A stretch of DNA of 64,000 nt, from NCBI RefSeq assembly GCF_037126465.1, contig NC_088201.1:190862031-190926030 (forward strand), read 5' to 3'. This stretch comes from Ornithodoros turicata (Eukaryota > Arthropoda > Arachnida > Ixodida > Argasidae). A program made the translations under genes and the position numbers. The stretch's first letter is position 1, and every line of letters begins with the position of its first letter. The notes under the pieces are model-generated. The model had not been told where the DNA came from, did not search any database, and saw nothing but the letters and a program-made list of their open reading frames with translations. Shown here one piece after another: positions 31,873 through 43,250 of the stretch.

Positions 31873-32751
31873 GTGGGCTACTCACACTGAACTGAGGCAC
31901 ACACTCGGTGTTTGTGTACTCCGTCTTAGCATTCGTGCGCGGAACAACACTTACAGAATGTCGATATATATATATATATATATATAAACCTTTAGTTGAT
32001 TCAGAAGTTACACGCCCACCAACTGTTTTTCCAATCTCCGAAATGCACCTAGTGCCCTATTAACTAACGACGCAGAACGAATGGAGGAAGATCGTATGGA
32101 CCGTATGATGGACACACCTACATACACAGTTCTTTTTTTTCCTCAATTTGTAGGCTGCGTAATATGTCGTGCGCACAATTCAAACTAACAACGTCCATCG
32201 AGGTCTGGCAACCTATTTAGATGCGTAGATAAACAATCAACCGCTGTGCGTGTATTTATCTACCACACAATGTACACCGTTTCTCTGTCTTTTTTTTTTT
32301 TCGCTATTTAAATGGACCCGAAAGAGGTTGATGTTTTTGGGTGTCATAGGCTAGCCGAAGCTGGTATATAACAATACTCAATGTTCAGTATTTCAGATAA
32401 ACACAATGCAATGTAGGAAGATTCACAAGTGCGTGCTACATCGCGATGCGCGCTCACTGTGAGGTGTTGTGAGGTGTATGTAATGAGGAATTTCACGTCA
32501 AGATGAGGAAAGGATATGTCATCGTGACGGAATGTCCCATCTGTATGTAACTGCCTTAAGGTGCTTAGCTTGGGTGCAGTTTTGTGGGCAGGAATGAGGT
32601 TTAACTATAAACACGTGAACCTCGATTTGCAATGCCAGTTCAGGGAAAAATTGTGTTTAACCCTAAAACTTCAGGGTGTATACGAAGGGTGGTTTCAAAC
32701 ACTGTCTTTTCCCCAGTCACGTACTCCTTGGGATGGCCAGACCGAGGACAC

Positions 32752-32832
32752 ACGTGTTTAATTTAAGCGTTCAAATTGACTTTAGGCGCAGACAATGTGC
32801 AGCAGCTTTTTGACTCGACGGAAGAAGAGTTT
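32752..32832 (+). pseudogene. Truncated duplicate of the NCD1 exon and its acceptor
   Basis: 81 nt here match 31701-31781, including the polypyrimidine tract and the acceptor CAAATTGACTTTAG. Only two or three differences are seen. The copy stops after GAAGAAGAGTTT and is followed by a different sequence. It is the third NCD1-exon copy within 2.2 kb. Confidence 0.8.
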
Positions 32833-32838
32833 CCCTAG

Positions 32839-33052
32839 TCACGGAGACACTTGCGGCCCACCGTCTATTCCTGGAAAGGTAAATGAAGAAAACGCCACAA
32901 GATAGGCATCTGAGTCGCATTGCAGATGGCATGGCAAGAACACATGGTATCAGAAGAAGACTCATTGAAGGAGGTGAGAGCGATGAAGATCACTCTCTGA
33001 CGGTAGCAGACGTACTTGTGGAGTATCCAGCTCTGGGGCGCTGGAGCATGAG
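32839..33052 (+). CDS. Exon-like segment, unrecognised protein (YPALGRW)
   Basis: From a possible ATG at 32883 the frame reads RHLSRIADGMARTHGIRRRL and SLTVADVLVEYPALGRWSM, and ends at a good donor, AG/GTGAGT (33053). An in-frame TAA just before the ATG separates it from upstream sequence. The EYPALxxW motif resembles the family annotated in fish as SAM-domain-containing protein 3-like, which is a loose recollection. The phase does not join cleanly to the next exon candidate, so this may be a pseudogene segment. Confidence 0.4.
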
Positions 33053-33119
33053 GTGAGTCTTAGCATCTAGGCTAGGGGGCGAGTTACATTTCAGAACGTG
33101 TAGACCATGAATATAAGGT

Positions 33120-33364
33120 TGAACCCTATCGGTTTCATATGTCCATTTTTAGAAATTCTTTTTTTTCTAAAACAGTTGTGGAATGGAATAGACTTCCACG
33201 AGATCTTGTTTCTTCCCCAAGTGCCATTTTTTGTGAAAAGTTATGCATGTATGTGTTAGAGTAATTGAACTTTTGTGATTGTGTTGTTAAGTTATCTCCT
33301 CTGCCCTACACAATGCCACTTAGGTGGAGCAGTAGGGTAGTGTAAATAAATAAATAAATAAATT
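33120..33364 (+). mobile_element. LINE 3' end (CR1/L2-like style) with AAAT tail
   Basis: A short frame encodes NSFFSKTVVEWNRLPRDLVS and ends CEKLCMYVLE-stop near 33262. The VxWNxLP motif is typical of the extreme C-terminus of CR1/L2-group ORF2. About 80 bp of 3' UTR and an (AAAT)n tail (33343-33364) follow. It sits in the gap between two exon candidates. Confidence 0.65.
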
Positions 33365-33449
33365 TAAAGGCATGAAATGTCCTTCCTAGATGTTCTCCAC
33401 TACTGTGCTTGAAGCTAGATGTTCTCATTTGTTCCCAACATTGTTTCAG

Positions 33450-33750
33450 AACTATGATGAATTTCATCGACTAACAAGCTGCCGGGCAGAGAGTGCTTTG
33501 GACGCCTTCGTTGAAAAGTACGGGCGCGCCATCATTGATTCAGCATTCCGTCGAAGACATGCGTGGAAACTCATTGCAGACTTCCCACCAACATAGTGCC
33601 GATGCTGTGCACAATGGTGAGCAGTCAATCGACCGAAATTGTGCGCAACCACTATATCTCAAACATGACTGTTTTAGCATGCACATCAGCAGCTGTGTGG
33701 ATCGTCCTGTCAGCACTCCTGAAAGATGATCCAGGTGACATCGTTCATAT
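33450..33750 (+). CDS. Exon-like segments downstream of the NCD1 locus
   Basis: After the acceptor TTGTTTCAG (33449) the frame reads NYDEFHRLTSCRAESALDAF and EKYGRAIIDSAFRRRHAWKL until a stop at 33596. A second frame from about 33600 reads STEIVRNHYISNMTVLAC and ALLKDDPGDIVHIV up to the donor GTAAGT near 33752. They may be two parts of one domain separated by a frameshift. The proteins are unrecognised; association with the preceding exons is by position and orientation only. Confidence 0.35.
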
Positions 33751-34179
33751 TGTAAGTTTGTCTTATTACAAAGTCGTTCAGGGGCAACGGTATAGATAGT
33801 ACTTCCCCAAAATAGTGTGTGGACAAAATTGTCAGCGAGAAGGAACACCTGTTGTTATCTTAGATTCCACAACAGTGTTCCTTAATTCTTCGGCTTTTGA
33901 TGTCAACAACAAGCATTGACGCCTGCCCAGGTATTCCTTTGCGGTTTGAAAGTCACGAGTTGTTCTGTACAGAGGGAACATGTTCTGTTAGGGCTGGATG
34001 AGCATCGATTAGTTCTCATTGGAGGTTTGCTTTGCGCCTCACATAGATTGAGAAGCTTTAAACCGTGCTTGATGACTACTGACCACTCAGTAGTCACAAA
34101 GCACGGATTTAACGCTTCTGCAAGATGATGATGATGATGATGATGATGATTCGGGTTTTTATGGCGCATGAGCAACTAA

Positions 34180-36496
34180 CCGCCGTATTCTTGAACAAGC
34201 CTCGACTCGACGCTCCGGCTCGACTCCAACGAGTGGAGGAAAGTGGCGCTCCTCCACTCGAAGAGCCCATGCGTTTCATGAACCCGCTTGGGGATTCCTC
34301 CGCCAAGGCGCTCCTCGAGAAACCGTCCTTGAATAAAGCTGTAGTCTCGTCCCCAGCCGTCTTTCGGGACCACTCGAAAATGTTAATTATCGTGCTTAAA
34401 ACACACTTATGGCATAAAAAATAAATGTAACTCTTTACTTTATTTGGACCAATGTGCATTACAAATACAAACACGAAGGTCTGCAACTTGCAGACCTCTA
34501 CATAGAAATATTTCGCTGCCTACGCCGGTGCGTTGGGCTCAATTTTTCGTCATTTTGGCCAACTTTGGGGTCTTATATCTCCCAAACTATTTCGCTTATC
34601 AAAATGCACTCTGGGATTCTTATACTGCAGGCATTCAATTACAAACCTGCAAAGTTATTTGTTCATGGAAAAATATCCGTTGGTTCCTGATAGGATCGCA
34701 TTTCTTCATAGAGATACTGTACATGTATTTCAGTAGCCCCCCATGGAACCAACACAACTGTTCACATAACGTTCTAATTTGGTGAAATTGCTCATGTCAT
34801 AGCATACTCAGCAATTCCTCGAGTGCATATCAATTACTTGAATAGAAACGAAATTATTTATAAAAATGTGTTCCAAATACATGGCGCCTATGGGCAGGGT
34901 GGAGTTAGGCTTCACCCAATGCCTTAGTGGGTTAGGTGAAGCCTCCTTTACATTTTGGCGCGGATTCTTGGGAATGGTGTTTGAAGAAGGGTGCAGGTGT
35001 TTCGAACAGGATTCCTCTGCCAAGGCGCTCCTCGAGAAACCGTCCTCGAATAAAGCTGTAGTGTCGTCCCCAGCCGTCTTTGGGGACCACTCGAAAATGT
35101 TAATCATCGTGCTTGAAACACACTTATGGCATGAAAAATAAATGTAATTCTTTACTTTATTTCGACCAACGTGCATTACAAATACAAACACAAAGGTCTG
35201 CAAGTGTTTGAAGAAGGGTGCAGGTGTTTCGAACAGAGAAAAAGACTGATAGGTTTCCTAGTTTTCTGGTCTGGCAATTACAACCACAACGGCAGCAGCT
35301 AGCTTAATGGTCACCTCGTATCAAATAATATGAAAGATGATGTCACTGCTTGTCACTCTTCTATTATGTTACAATATGTGGCGTGAATGACTCTTTGTTT
35401 GCGGATGGGTACGTTTACCCAACGCCTTAAGGGTAGCTATAAACAATCAAACAAACAAAACAGATTTTACAACAACATCCCGAGCAAAGAATCGGGGAGA
35501 CCATTCTTGGGTAGTCACCGCGAGCATGTCGTACGAACTTTTATGGCCCTCAATCGCGCTCTGCCTAAACGGTGGAGCCTGTTATTCCACCCAACAAACG
35601 GAATTCGTACTCTTGGAACAACAACTGCAAAAAAAAAAAAAAAAAAACGAGAGAAAAAAAAACGAATGGAAGATTTGTTGAGCCGTTTCGGTGATAGCTG
35701 GAGCAGGGGTTGGGCCAGCTTGATACAGTATAAAGATTACGGGAAAACATTGAGGAGGCAGATCAGATGTTTATTTTTTTTTTAGATGTCCAGTCAATGT
35801 ACTGTTTCTTTTTTTTTTGCACCACTTTTTGCGTGAGAACATCCTTCAAACACGCCTTTTTGTGGTAAATAGTGCGACAGAAGGAAAATTTATTACACCT
35901 TGTCTTGAAAAGTGTGCTTGCGAGAAAGTGTGGGATTTTTTCCACAACGCGGCACACCGTCGTTTCTGATTCACAATGTCTCCCGTGGCAGTTCCAAAAG
36001 TCCTAACGCCATAAAATCACATGTCGACGGGCAGCTGTAGCACAGGAGGTAGAGGCAGCTCACGATTGCACACATTTTCCTCCACTGGCAATGTATCCAA
36101 AAAGGCTTCGTACGGTTTTCTTCATGAAGCGGTACTGTATACCATATGAGGAACTTGTGATCACCAAAATGGTCAAAAGGAGTTTGGTGGCCCCTTATTG
36201 AACGTTGTCGCTCAGTGGTAATGTTGTCAGCACCCAGTTAAAGGCCATCGTGGCACAAAACGCAGTCGATGGACGCATCAAACGACCTGTCTTCCGCCAT
36301 GCCACCAGCCAAATTCGAGTTGAGGAGCGTTCTCGAGGTAGCACCGATGTTACCTCGAGATTTTCGAGGAATGCACGGAGGAATTCCTCCACTCGAGAAG
36401 CGTTTCGAGTCAAGGTCGATTTATGAAGCGTAAAACCGGCCTCGAGGAGCAGCTCGAGTCGAGTTTGGAGTCGAGACTCGTTCAAGAATACAGCGG
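34180..36496. mobile_element. 2.3-kb non-autonomous TIR element, TAA target site
   Basis: The left end CCGCCGTATTCTTGAACAAG and the right end (complement of CCGCTGTATTCTTGAACGAG) are inverted for about 30 bp. They are flanked by TAA at 34177-34179 and 36497-36499. A 3-bp TAA duplication points to PIF/Harbinger-type mobilisation. Inside are a 195-bp direct duplication and GC-rich CTCGAG-containing subterminal regions. No transposase is present; the ORF at 35387-35785 lacks recognisable motifs. Confidence 0.7.
34292..35203. repeat. Internal 195-bp direct repeat of the TIR element
   Basis: 34292-34486 recurs at 35009-35203 with few differences (717-bp offset). A second, shorter direct repeat, GTGTTTGAAGAAGGGTGCAG, occurs at about 34978 and 35206. 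These suggest an internal tandem duplication. Confidence 0.85.
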
Positions 36497-36684
36497 TAAG
36501 GCTACTTCTGCAAGAAAAATTACAAATAGGAAATAGAGATTACAAATGGACCATTGCACACAAAGTATGACGTGCATGTTGTGAAGCCTGCTTTAGGGAC
36601 GTTAAAGTTGCGATGGTACTTGAAGATTGTTAGAAAAGTCAAATCATTTAAGAAAGACTGTGTCCCAGTTTTCCTATATTTCCA

Positions 36685-37023
36685 TTGTTTTTGTCTTTAA
36701 TTTTTCTTACCTATGAAACAACAGCAATGGGAAAGGGTATGTTATCTGCACGTCATTATCTGCTGACTGTGCAGCTTACCTACGACTTTGATTCGAAATG
36801 TGGGGGCGATAGGGTGAAGCTGTCAGATGCACTGGTCACACTGCGAAGCCAGCTAGGTGATGTGGTACTTTCAGACGTCTGCACATGTTTCTTCGAACCC
36901 GAGAAAGAGACTACAGTAAATCTTGGTTATAACAGCCCCACTTATAACAAATATTTTGGTTATAACAAACACACCGTGAACAACCGTCAATATTTGACTC
37001 AATTTAAGGAGACTGGGATGTAA
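36685..37023 (+). other. Unrecognised ORF and mariner-like sequence
   Basis: A 112-codon frame includes KLSDALVTLRSQLGDVVLSD and CTCFFEPE, with no family I recognise. From about 36914 the DNA (AATCTTGGTTATAACAGCC, then two further GGTTATAACA-type repeats) resembles mariner or Tigger ends, so the ORF tail is probably not coding. Could be an exon; no splice support was established. Confidence 0.25.
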
Positions 37024-37514
37024 GGATTTCAGGTCCAGGATTTCAGGGGGGGAATAGCCCGTCCTTGCACCACTCCTGCTTGCAACCAAGGCCATTCATT
37101 GTCTTATGTCACTGTTTACACTTTTGCTGTTGACACCTTCGCTGTAATCATTATAATTAAAGGGCTATGAAATTATTTCCAATTAATGAACTAGTTAGTT
37201 GCAAAACAAAAAATACAGAGACAGTGCAGGCTACAGGTGACATTATGCAAGTGATCCCGTTTTGATGTGATCCCCCATTGTTCTTTAAAGCTGGGATTCA
37301 CCTTAAATGTGCACATGCGGGGTGCAGTACACATGCTTTTACAGTATTTCACAGTAAGAAATCCTTGCTGTTGTGTTGCGGTTCATCCGGAACACAGAAA
37401 ATGTATGCGTCAGTGCTGCACAAGGAAGTGGGGCACCAGCCACCCTTGCCTTGCAGGTCTGGCTACGGCAACGCTGCTATGACTTTGGCTCAAGCTCTCT
37501 CCTTGCTTTTTCAG

Positions 37515-37732
37515 GTCGAACAGCTTGTTAGAGGAAGTGACATCTACGTCCCCACTGGAACAATTAGCGGGGCATCTCAACTCAACATCGTTGGCCAGGA
37601 GCCTTCTCCGTCAGGTTTTTGAAGAACAGTATATTTTGGACTGCTCTGTCAAAGGACTGCCAGCTAAGGGGGTGGGCAAGCGTGTAGAATTACGGCCCGG
37701 TCTGAACCCGAGAGGAGTCGCTGCACTTCTTA
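37515..37732 (+). CDS. BEN-like domain exon
   Basis: After TTTTTCAG (acceptor, 37514) an exon of 218 nt encodes SLARSLLRQVFEEQYILDC, a Gly/Lys loop, then LRPGLNPRGVAALL, ending at the donor TTA/GTAAGT. BEN domains, which bind DNA and chromatin partners, show the same order: an LxRxLL..VF helix, a short Gly-rich loop and a GLxPxxVxAI helix. Upstream ~250 bp has other open frames with no recognised motif. Confidence 0.5.
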
Positions 37733-38042
37733 GTAAGTGTCTCTCATCTCCGTCTCGTGCGAAATATACACAGGGGTAGAGGCCACCACACAATTTCAAT
37801 GCAAATAACAGGTATCAGACAAGTACGGTTGTCAGCCGACAATTCAGACTCCAAGTAGCCACGGAATTTGTCCGAATTATTCGTAACCGATCAAAATTCG
37901 CTACCAGTACAACATTTGTTTGGAGCACTCGAAGTAGCTCGATAAAACTGTCGATTCCCATTTCCTTAGTAGTTCGGAAACAAGAACAGGTGTTACAGCG
38001 TATTTCTGTCAATGCTGCGCAGTCGGTATGTACACTTCAGAG

Positions 38043-38216
38043 TGTATTGAGACTGTGGGGATCTGCCACGATTTTGGGACGGTTCTTGTGGAATGACCCA
38101 GCTTTGACCCTGACAACGAACACGACTATGATGTGGATTTCAAGTATTCTGTGTATTGGCCTGGGGACGAAGAGATGGCTGGTGGATACTATGAAGCTAA
38201 GATACTCCACATGACA
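38043..38216 (+). pseudogene. Tudor-like N-terminal exon of a BEN-type gene
   Basis: The frame encodes a segment with one in-frame TGA near 38096, then FDPDNEHDYDVDFKYSVYWP and GGYYEAKILHMTG, ending near the donor GG/GTAAGG. W-x-D/E...GGYY-x-A-x-I is the pattern of small Tudor-like or chromatin-reader domains at the N-terminus of some arthropod BEN proteins; this comparison is from memory. It lies downstream of the BEN-like exon, so the two probably belong to different copies. Confidence 0.4.
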
Positions 38217-38471
38217 GGGTAAGGATACGCAACACTTTCTTGCTACATTGTCAAGTGCCATCTCTATGGCTTAAAATTGTGTTTGTCTCGTGTGCCATGT
38301 TTGCGCTGAGCAGTATGTTTTATCTAGCAAAACAGGAATCCTATACTGTTGAGAATCCTTCATTCGCGTTACTCTCTGGTTTAGAGTAACTTTAAAGTTG
38401 ATTGTTTGTATTTGCGCTCATGCTTTATTCTGTGCTGTTTTGCTAAATGCCACGAATATCTGACTTTGCAG

Positions 38472-38590
38472 AAACAAAGTGCGATATGGATGCCTATATG
38501 GAGAGGCATCACAGCGTTTTTGCGACACGGCGCAACAAACCTCAAAAAAAAGAAAAAGGCAAGGAAGCCATGCAGTACGCTTCGTAGCTG
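38472..38590 (+). CDS. Lys-rich exon following the Tudor-like exon
   Basis: After TGACTTTGCAG the frame reads TKCDMDAYMERHHSVFATRR and a KKEKGKEAM segment, ending in a stop at about 38588. A basic, low-complexity linker exon is plausible here. Assignment to the same gene rests on position only. Confidence 0.35.
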
Positions 38591-39150
38591 ACTCGCACAT
38601 TTTTTATGTGAAAGAAGGTACAGTAGTTGTTGATTGATTCCTTAAGACAACGAGGCTCTCTGCGTCAATCGTTTCTTTTCGCTTTATTTCGAGGAATATT
38701 TTGTGGGTTTGCCGAATGATGAGGAATTAATATTGAAGATCTGAAGGACTTGGCCATGCCCTGCCTGTGCTTGTAGTCTTGACCTTTTCTGGAACTACTT
38801 TTTTGCTACTGTTTGCAAGCACACCAAAGCAATGTTTTAATGGGTTCTCGGTAATAACATCGTTATTCTTTTTGCAGCTCTATGCTGGAAAGGACATATG
38901 GTTGGCCAGTCTGGGACAAAGTTTTCCTCTACAAAGAGGATTCTATGTTCATTCTTCTCTTCTTCACTAACTGAGAGGGAGTTGGAACTTGGTGGCTGTC
39001 CAAAAGGGCGCCTGCAGTTCCATTTCTTGTCAGTTTCGCCAATATGGAAGTGACTATCACATGTGGCACTCTGTAGTGAGCATCACATGTACTATTGTGT
39101 TTTGTTTACACTTGTTCCTTAGTGTAGTACACTAGTTCCTTAGTAGCGGC

Positions 39151-42100
39151 CAGAGCTGTCAAGTAATTGAGTATAAGTACTCAAGTTACTGTAATTAATT
39201 ACTTTTTATGTAATTAATTACTGTAACTAAATACTTTTTAGAATCAGTAATTGTAATTGTAACTTAATTACCTTTTTATTGTAACTTGTAATTAACTGAC
39301 AATTACTTCCCTCAATTACTTTTTCGGCGCGTGACGAGAATGACTGCTCAACGCTCAACAAATGGTGACGCCGCCACCCGGCAACCTTGATCGACCACGC
39401 ACGGCTCGGCTTGCCGGCTTGCCCAAAGCAAGCCAAGTCCAGCCAGATGCTGTTCCAGCGTCCAGCCTTTACTTCCTGCCGAAGCGGAAGCGGACGCGCG
39501 CCGAAGCAGACGCGCAGAGAAGCCGAAGCGGACGCGCGCGGCTGTTTATGCACTTGTGATGGGGGATGATTCTTCGACGTCGTCCGTCGAAACGGTTGAA
39601 ACGGACAAAAACGGAGTCCTACCCTGGCCGTATTATGCGCGTTTCTTCGAAGCTAATGGAAAAATTGACGGGAAGAACATAGAGGTGAAATGCAAGCTAT
39701 GCATGCCGAAAACCAAGGTACTGAGGACATCTACGCTCAGCACATCGAACTTAAGAAAGCACCTCATGGTAGGTAATTGAAACAGCAGAGCACTACTTAA
39801 TTCATCATTCATAAGCTATCGTCAAGGTACCTTTACGGAGTGAATAACGCGGTTCGTGATGCATTCAGCACATAATTCCTATAGTTTCGGATTGTAGCAA
39901 TGATCTGCGCGTGAGCATAAAAACGACGAAGCTATCCTCAGCATGTTGGTACAATGTTGGTCATATGAACCCTGTTGATCATGTTGGTCATATTATCACA
40001 TATCTCTATGTATGAGCCGTGAACAAGAAAAAAAAATGGCCTGCTTTATCGCGGTTACGTGAGAGTCCGAGCGTGTAGCCTGGGTGTGATTTTGAGCCCT
40101 TGAATACCGTGCCGTTCCGGACGAATCGAGCACATTTGCTTGCTGCGTTTCCAGCGGTCATATAACGGCTGACTTGCTCGTGCAACCGATTTTGTGTACA
40201 GTCGTTCATTTTGATGCCTCATATCAGAACGATGAGGTGAGCTTGCGTTTGCGAAGAGCTGTGCTGTCATCTGTATGTTGTCCGTGTGAGCAGCGTGACG
40301 ATAAGCAGCAAGTTAACTAAATCCGTCATATCATTTAGCGCCTTCACCCGGAATCGCTGCGAGCTGAGAAAAGAAAGACAGACGCCGCGAAAAGAAAGAG
40401 AAAAGCAGCTGACAGTGGGGAGGCAAGTGCGCCAACCAAACAAGTAGCTGACATAAGAGCGTTCACGGCGGGCCCAACATTGTCCCACGGTATGCATGAA
40501 TTGTTTAGAGATTCCCTTGTGATAATTTGTTTTTCAGTAGCACTGTCGTTCTAACAAATTCCCTCTCTGTTGACAGGCACCCTAAACAAAATGATCCGTG
40601 GTATGATAGTCCAGGGTGGGCTGCCGTTTTCCATTGTTGAACAGCCGCATTTTAGACAGATCCTAGCTGCAGGCTTTCCTGGGCGAAATATTGACTCTCG
40701 TGGTACACTAGTACAGAAGCTGCAAGCTGAAACTTTGGAGCTCAAGGAAAGTCTCCGTGAAGAACTTGCAAAACTGAACTATGTAGCTTCAACAGCAGAC
40801 TGTTGGTCTGTTCACAAAAGGTAATGTTTTCATTGCTGTTAGCCACTGTTCATTTTTCAAAAATATTTCAGGTCCTACTTGGGTGTAACTGCACACTGGA
40901 TTAACGAAGAAACCCTCAAGAGGGGGTCCGCTGTCCTTGCCTGCAAGCGACTCAAAGGAAGTCATACATTTGACGTACTAGCAGCTGCTCTTGAAGGAGT
41001 ATATAATGACTACAATATCCTGGATAAGTTAACTTCTACAACGACGGACAATGCGTCTAACTTTGCAAAAGCGTTTAGGTGTGTAGGACAGCTCTTTGGA
41101 TGTTGCACTATATGGAGTGAACTTCATGAAATGAGTCGAAATGTTTCTGATCTTGACCGATTTCAGGCAGTTTGCAAGGTTTCCTGACTACGAAGGTGAG
41201 GCAGCGCAGACCAGTGAGACCAGTAGTAATGTGGATGGCTATGACGATGCGGTCCCTGTTCTGATCTATGACGTACTAAGGGCATCAGACGAAACCAGAT
41301 TTGAGTACTCCCTCCCGCGTCATCAACGGTGCGCGTGTCATCTGCTTAGTCTGGTAGCCACCAAGGTGAATATTCCTTTAAAATGTGACAACCTGTAGAA
41401 TTACTCTTATATTTTAATTTTTTAGGACATACAGAAAGCAAGCATGCCTCCCTCATTAAAAAAGCAACACAGTCAGACGTACGCCAAATGTTCTGCCATT
41501 TGGAATAAGCAAGCAAGGTCCATTTCCTTCGCGGATGCTGTCAAAGACTGCTGCGGCTCATATCTTCCCACACCATGTGTGACTCGATGGAATTCCATGT
41601 ACATGGCACTCAAGTCTCTCCACGACGCTCTTGTGAGATGTGATGCAAAACTCAAGGACGTTTGCGAGAAGTTCGGACTACCGCGTTTCACAGCTGGCGA
41701 TAAGGAGTTCATGCAAGAATATGTAGCTATCACAGCGCCACTCGTGCAAGCGCTTGACCTCCTTCAACGAGAGCAAATCATGTTTATGGGATATCTGCTT
41801 CCCACTATTGCTACAGTGAGAGGAAAACTAGTGCAGATGAAGGAACAGCAGTCCCTTAAGTTCTGCATGCCGCTGCTTGAGAGCATGGTTGAAGGCATTG
41901 ATGCAAGGTTTGGCGAAATGATGACCGACAGGCACCTCATTGTGAGTTCCGTATCACATCCAAAATTCAAGGCAGAATGGATTGAGGATACTCCACGTAA
42001 ACAAAGCGCGCTCGCGTATTTCAGGAATGCGCTAGAAGTGTTGTCATTCACCAAGAAGCCGCAAACGGATAAAGAAGGATCTTCTGATGACAGTTCTCCC

Positions 42101-42807
42101 GACAGGTTTTTCACCTTCCAGAGAAACAAGCAAAAATGTGCTCCGCCATGGGAGGAGGAGTTTGCAAAGTATATTTCAATGCCAACCTCGAATTCTCTCA
42201 ATTGCTTGAATGGCCTGCCCCTTATAAAAGACCTGTTCCTGAAGCACAACACGTGTCTCCCCAGTAGCGCATCTGTGGAAAGGTTATTTAGCATCGGTGG
42301 GACCATCATGGTGAGGAGGAGGGCGAGTCTTACGGATGAAAATTTCGAGAATGTCCTTTTGCTAAAAACCAATGGGCACTATCAGGTACCATTGTAAAGG
42401 CAAACTTTCTATAAGAATAATAGTTAAAATATTATCATCATTTTAACTTTGTTATTCTCTAGTCATTCTGTGTACCTGCTATCAGCTTCCATTGTAAACG
42501 CAAACTTTCTATAATAGTGATAACAGTTAATATAATATTTTTACTTTGTGTTATCCTCTAGTCATTCTGTACACCAGCTTCATTTGAATAAACAGATTCT
42601 GACAGTTCACCAGCAGCAGTGCACCATTCCTTTGCGTTATATGAAAAAGTAACTTAAGAGTAATTCAATTACATTTGGACAGTAACTGTAACTGTAACTC
42701 AGTTACATTTCAGTTTCGGTAACTGTAACTGTAATTAAAGTACTTTCAAAGGCATGTAACTGTAATTGTAATTTAATTACATTTTGAATGTAATTTTGAC
42801 AGCTCTG
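39151..42807 (+). mobile_element. Complete hAT transposon, 3657 bp
   Basis: Ends are CAGAGCTGTCAA and TTGACAGCTCTG, flanked by a perfect 8-bp TSD, GTAGCGGC (39143-39150 and 42808-42815). Both subterminal regions (39160-39320 and 42650-42790) are packed with TAACTGTAATTACTT-type repeats, likely transposase binding sites. A six-exon transposase gene fills the interior and joins in frame without a stop. The perfect TSD and intact gene mark a recent insertion. It lies in non-coding sequence between host-like exons. Confidence 0.95.
39559..42397 (+). CDS. hAT transposase, ZBED type, six exons, 660 aa
   Basis: Exons by splice sites and phase: 39559-39768, 40339-40489, 40577-40820, 40872-41078, 41167-41365, 41426-42397. 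Together they give 1983 nt with one terminal stop. The N-terminus has a BED finger (CKLC then HLM/RLH across the first junction). The RNase H-like core has STADCW (first Asp), TTTDNASNF (second Asp) and the RCACHLLSL insertion-domain motif. The C-terminal dimerisation domain reads CLPSSASVERLFSIGG. The length is normal for the family. The protein would bind the element ends and cut and paste it. Exon 1 could use either of two donors (39769 or 39773); only the first keeps phase. Confidence 0.9.
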
Positions 42808-43080
42808 GTAGCGGCTCGAAATGCCACCATTCTTCAAGAATGCACATAATGCTTTCATGGCCTTGTCTTGTTGTTGAGGACTGGACTGCCTTGGCCATAT
42901 GGCCAGCATTGGCCCTCATCGAAAGGACAGTATCTAGTGTCTGGCTGTCGAACCGTGCGATTTCAGAGGGCCACACGGATATCAAGCCTCCCCTGACTCC
43001 TCACAAGATAAATGCCTTGTATTGCGAGTATTAATTCGTGACATTATAACGCCGATTTTTCAATGAGTCCTTCGTTGCAG

Positions 43081-43250
43081 CTCTTTACAACCACAGGCTG
43101 GGGGCAGTCTGTGAGGACATGGACCCCAAAGAAAAAGAGAAAGAAAGGAGGGCCAGAGAGAAAAGGGTGCGACACTATGTGTCGCAGAAGATCTCCGACC
43201 TGCGTAGATTGCATAACATGAGGAATATCGAAAAAGTCAATTACACTTTG
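43081..43250 (+). CDS. Exon-like Lys/Glu/Arg-rich segment
   Basis: The acceptor TTCGTTGCAG precedes LYNHRLGAVCEDM, then PKEKEKERRAREKRVRHYVS and QKISDLRRLHN. It is a highly charged helical segment. No donor was fixed and the downstream part of the open frame (to 43736) looks non-coding. A second small candidate at about 43751-43850 (VGRHPKKLSDDPWQRRILMD) follows. Function unknown. Confidence 0.35.

Larger units (their letters stand above)
34115..36515. mobile_element. LINE/SINE-type fragment with (GAT)n tail, host of a TIR element
   Basis: The TSD CTTCTGCAAGA is at 34115-34125 and 36505-36515. Between them lie a (GAT)n tract, TTTTTATGGCGCATGAGCAAC (34151-34176) and, after the inserted TIR element, the continuation AAGGCTA. 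Removing the inner element leaves a ~60-bp retroposon end with its tail and TSD. Confidence 0.7.
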
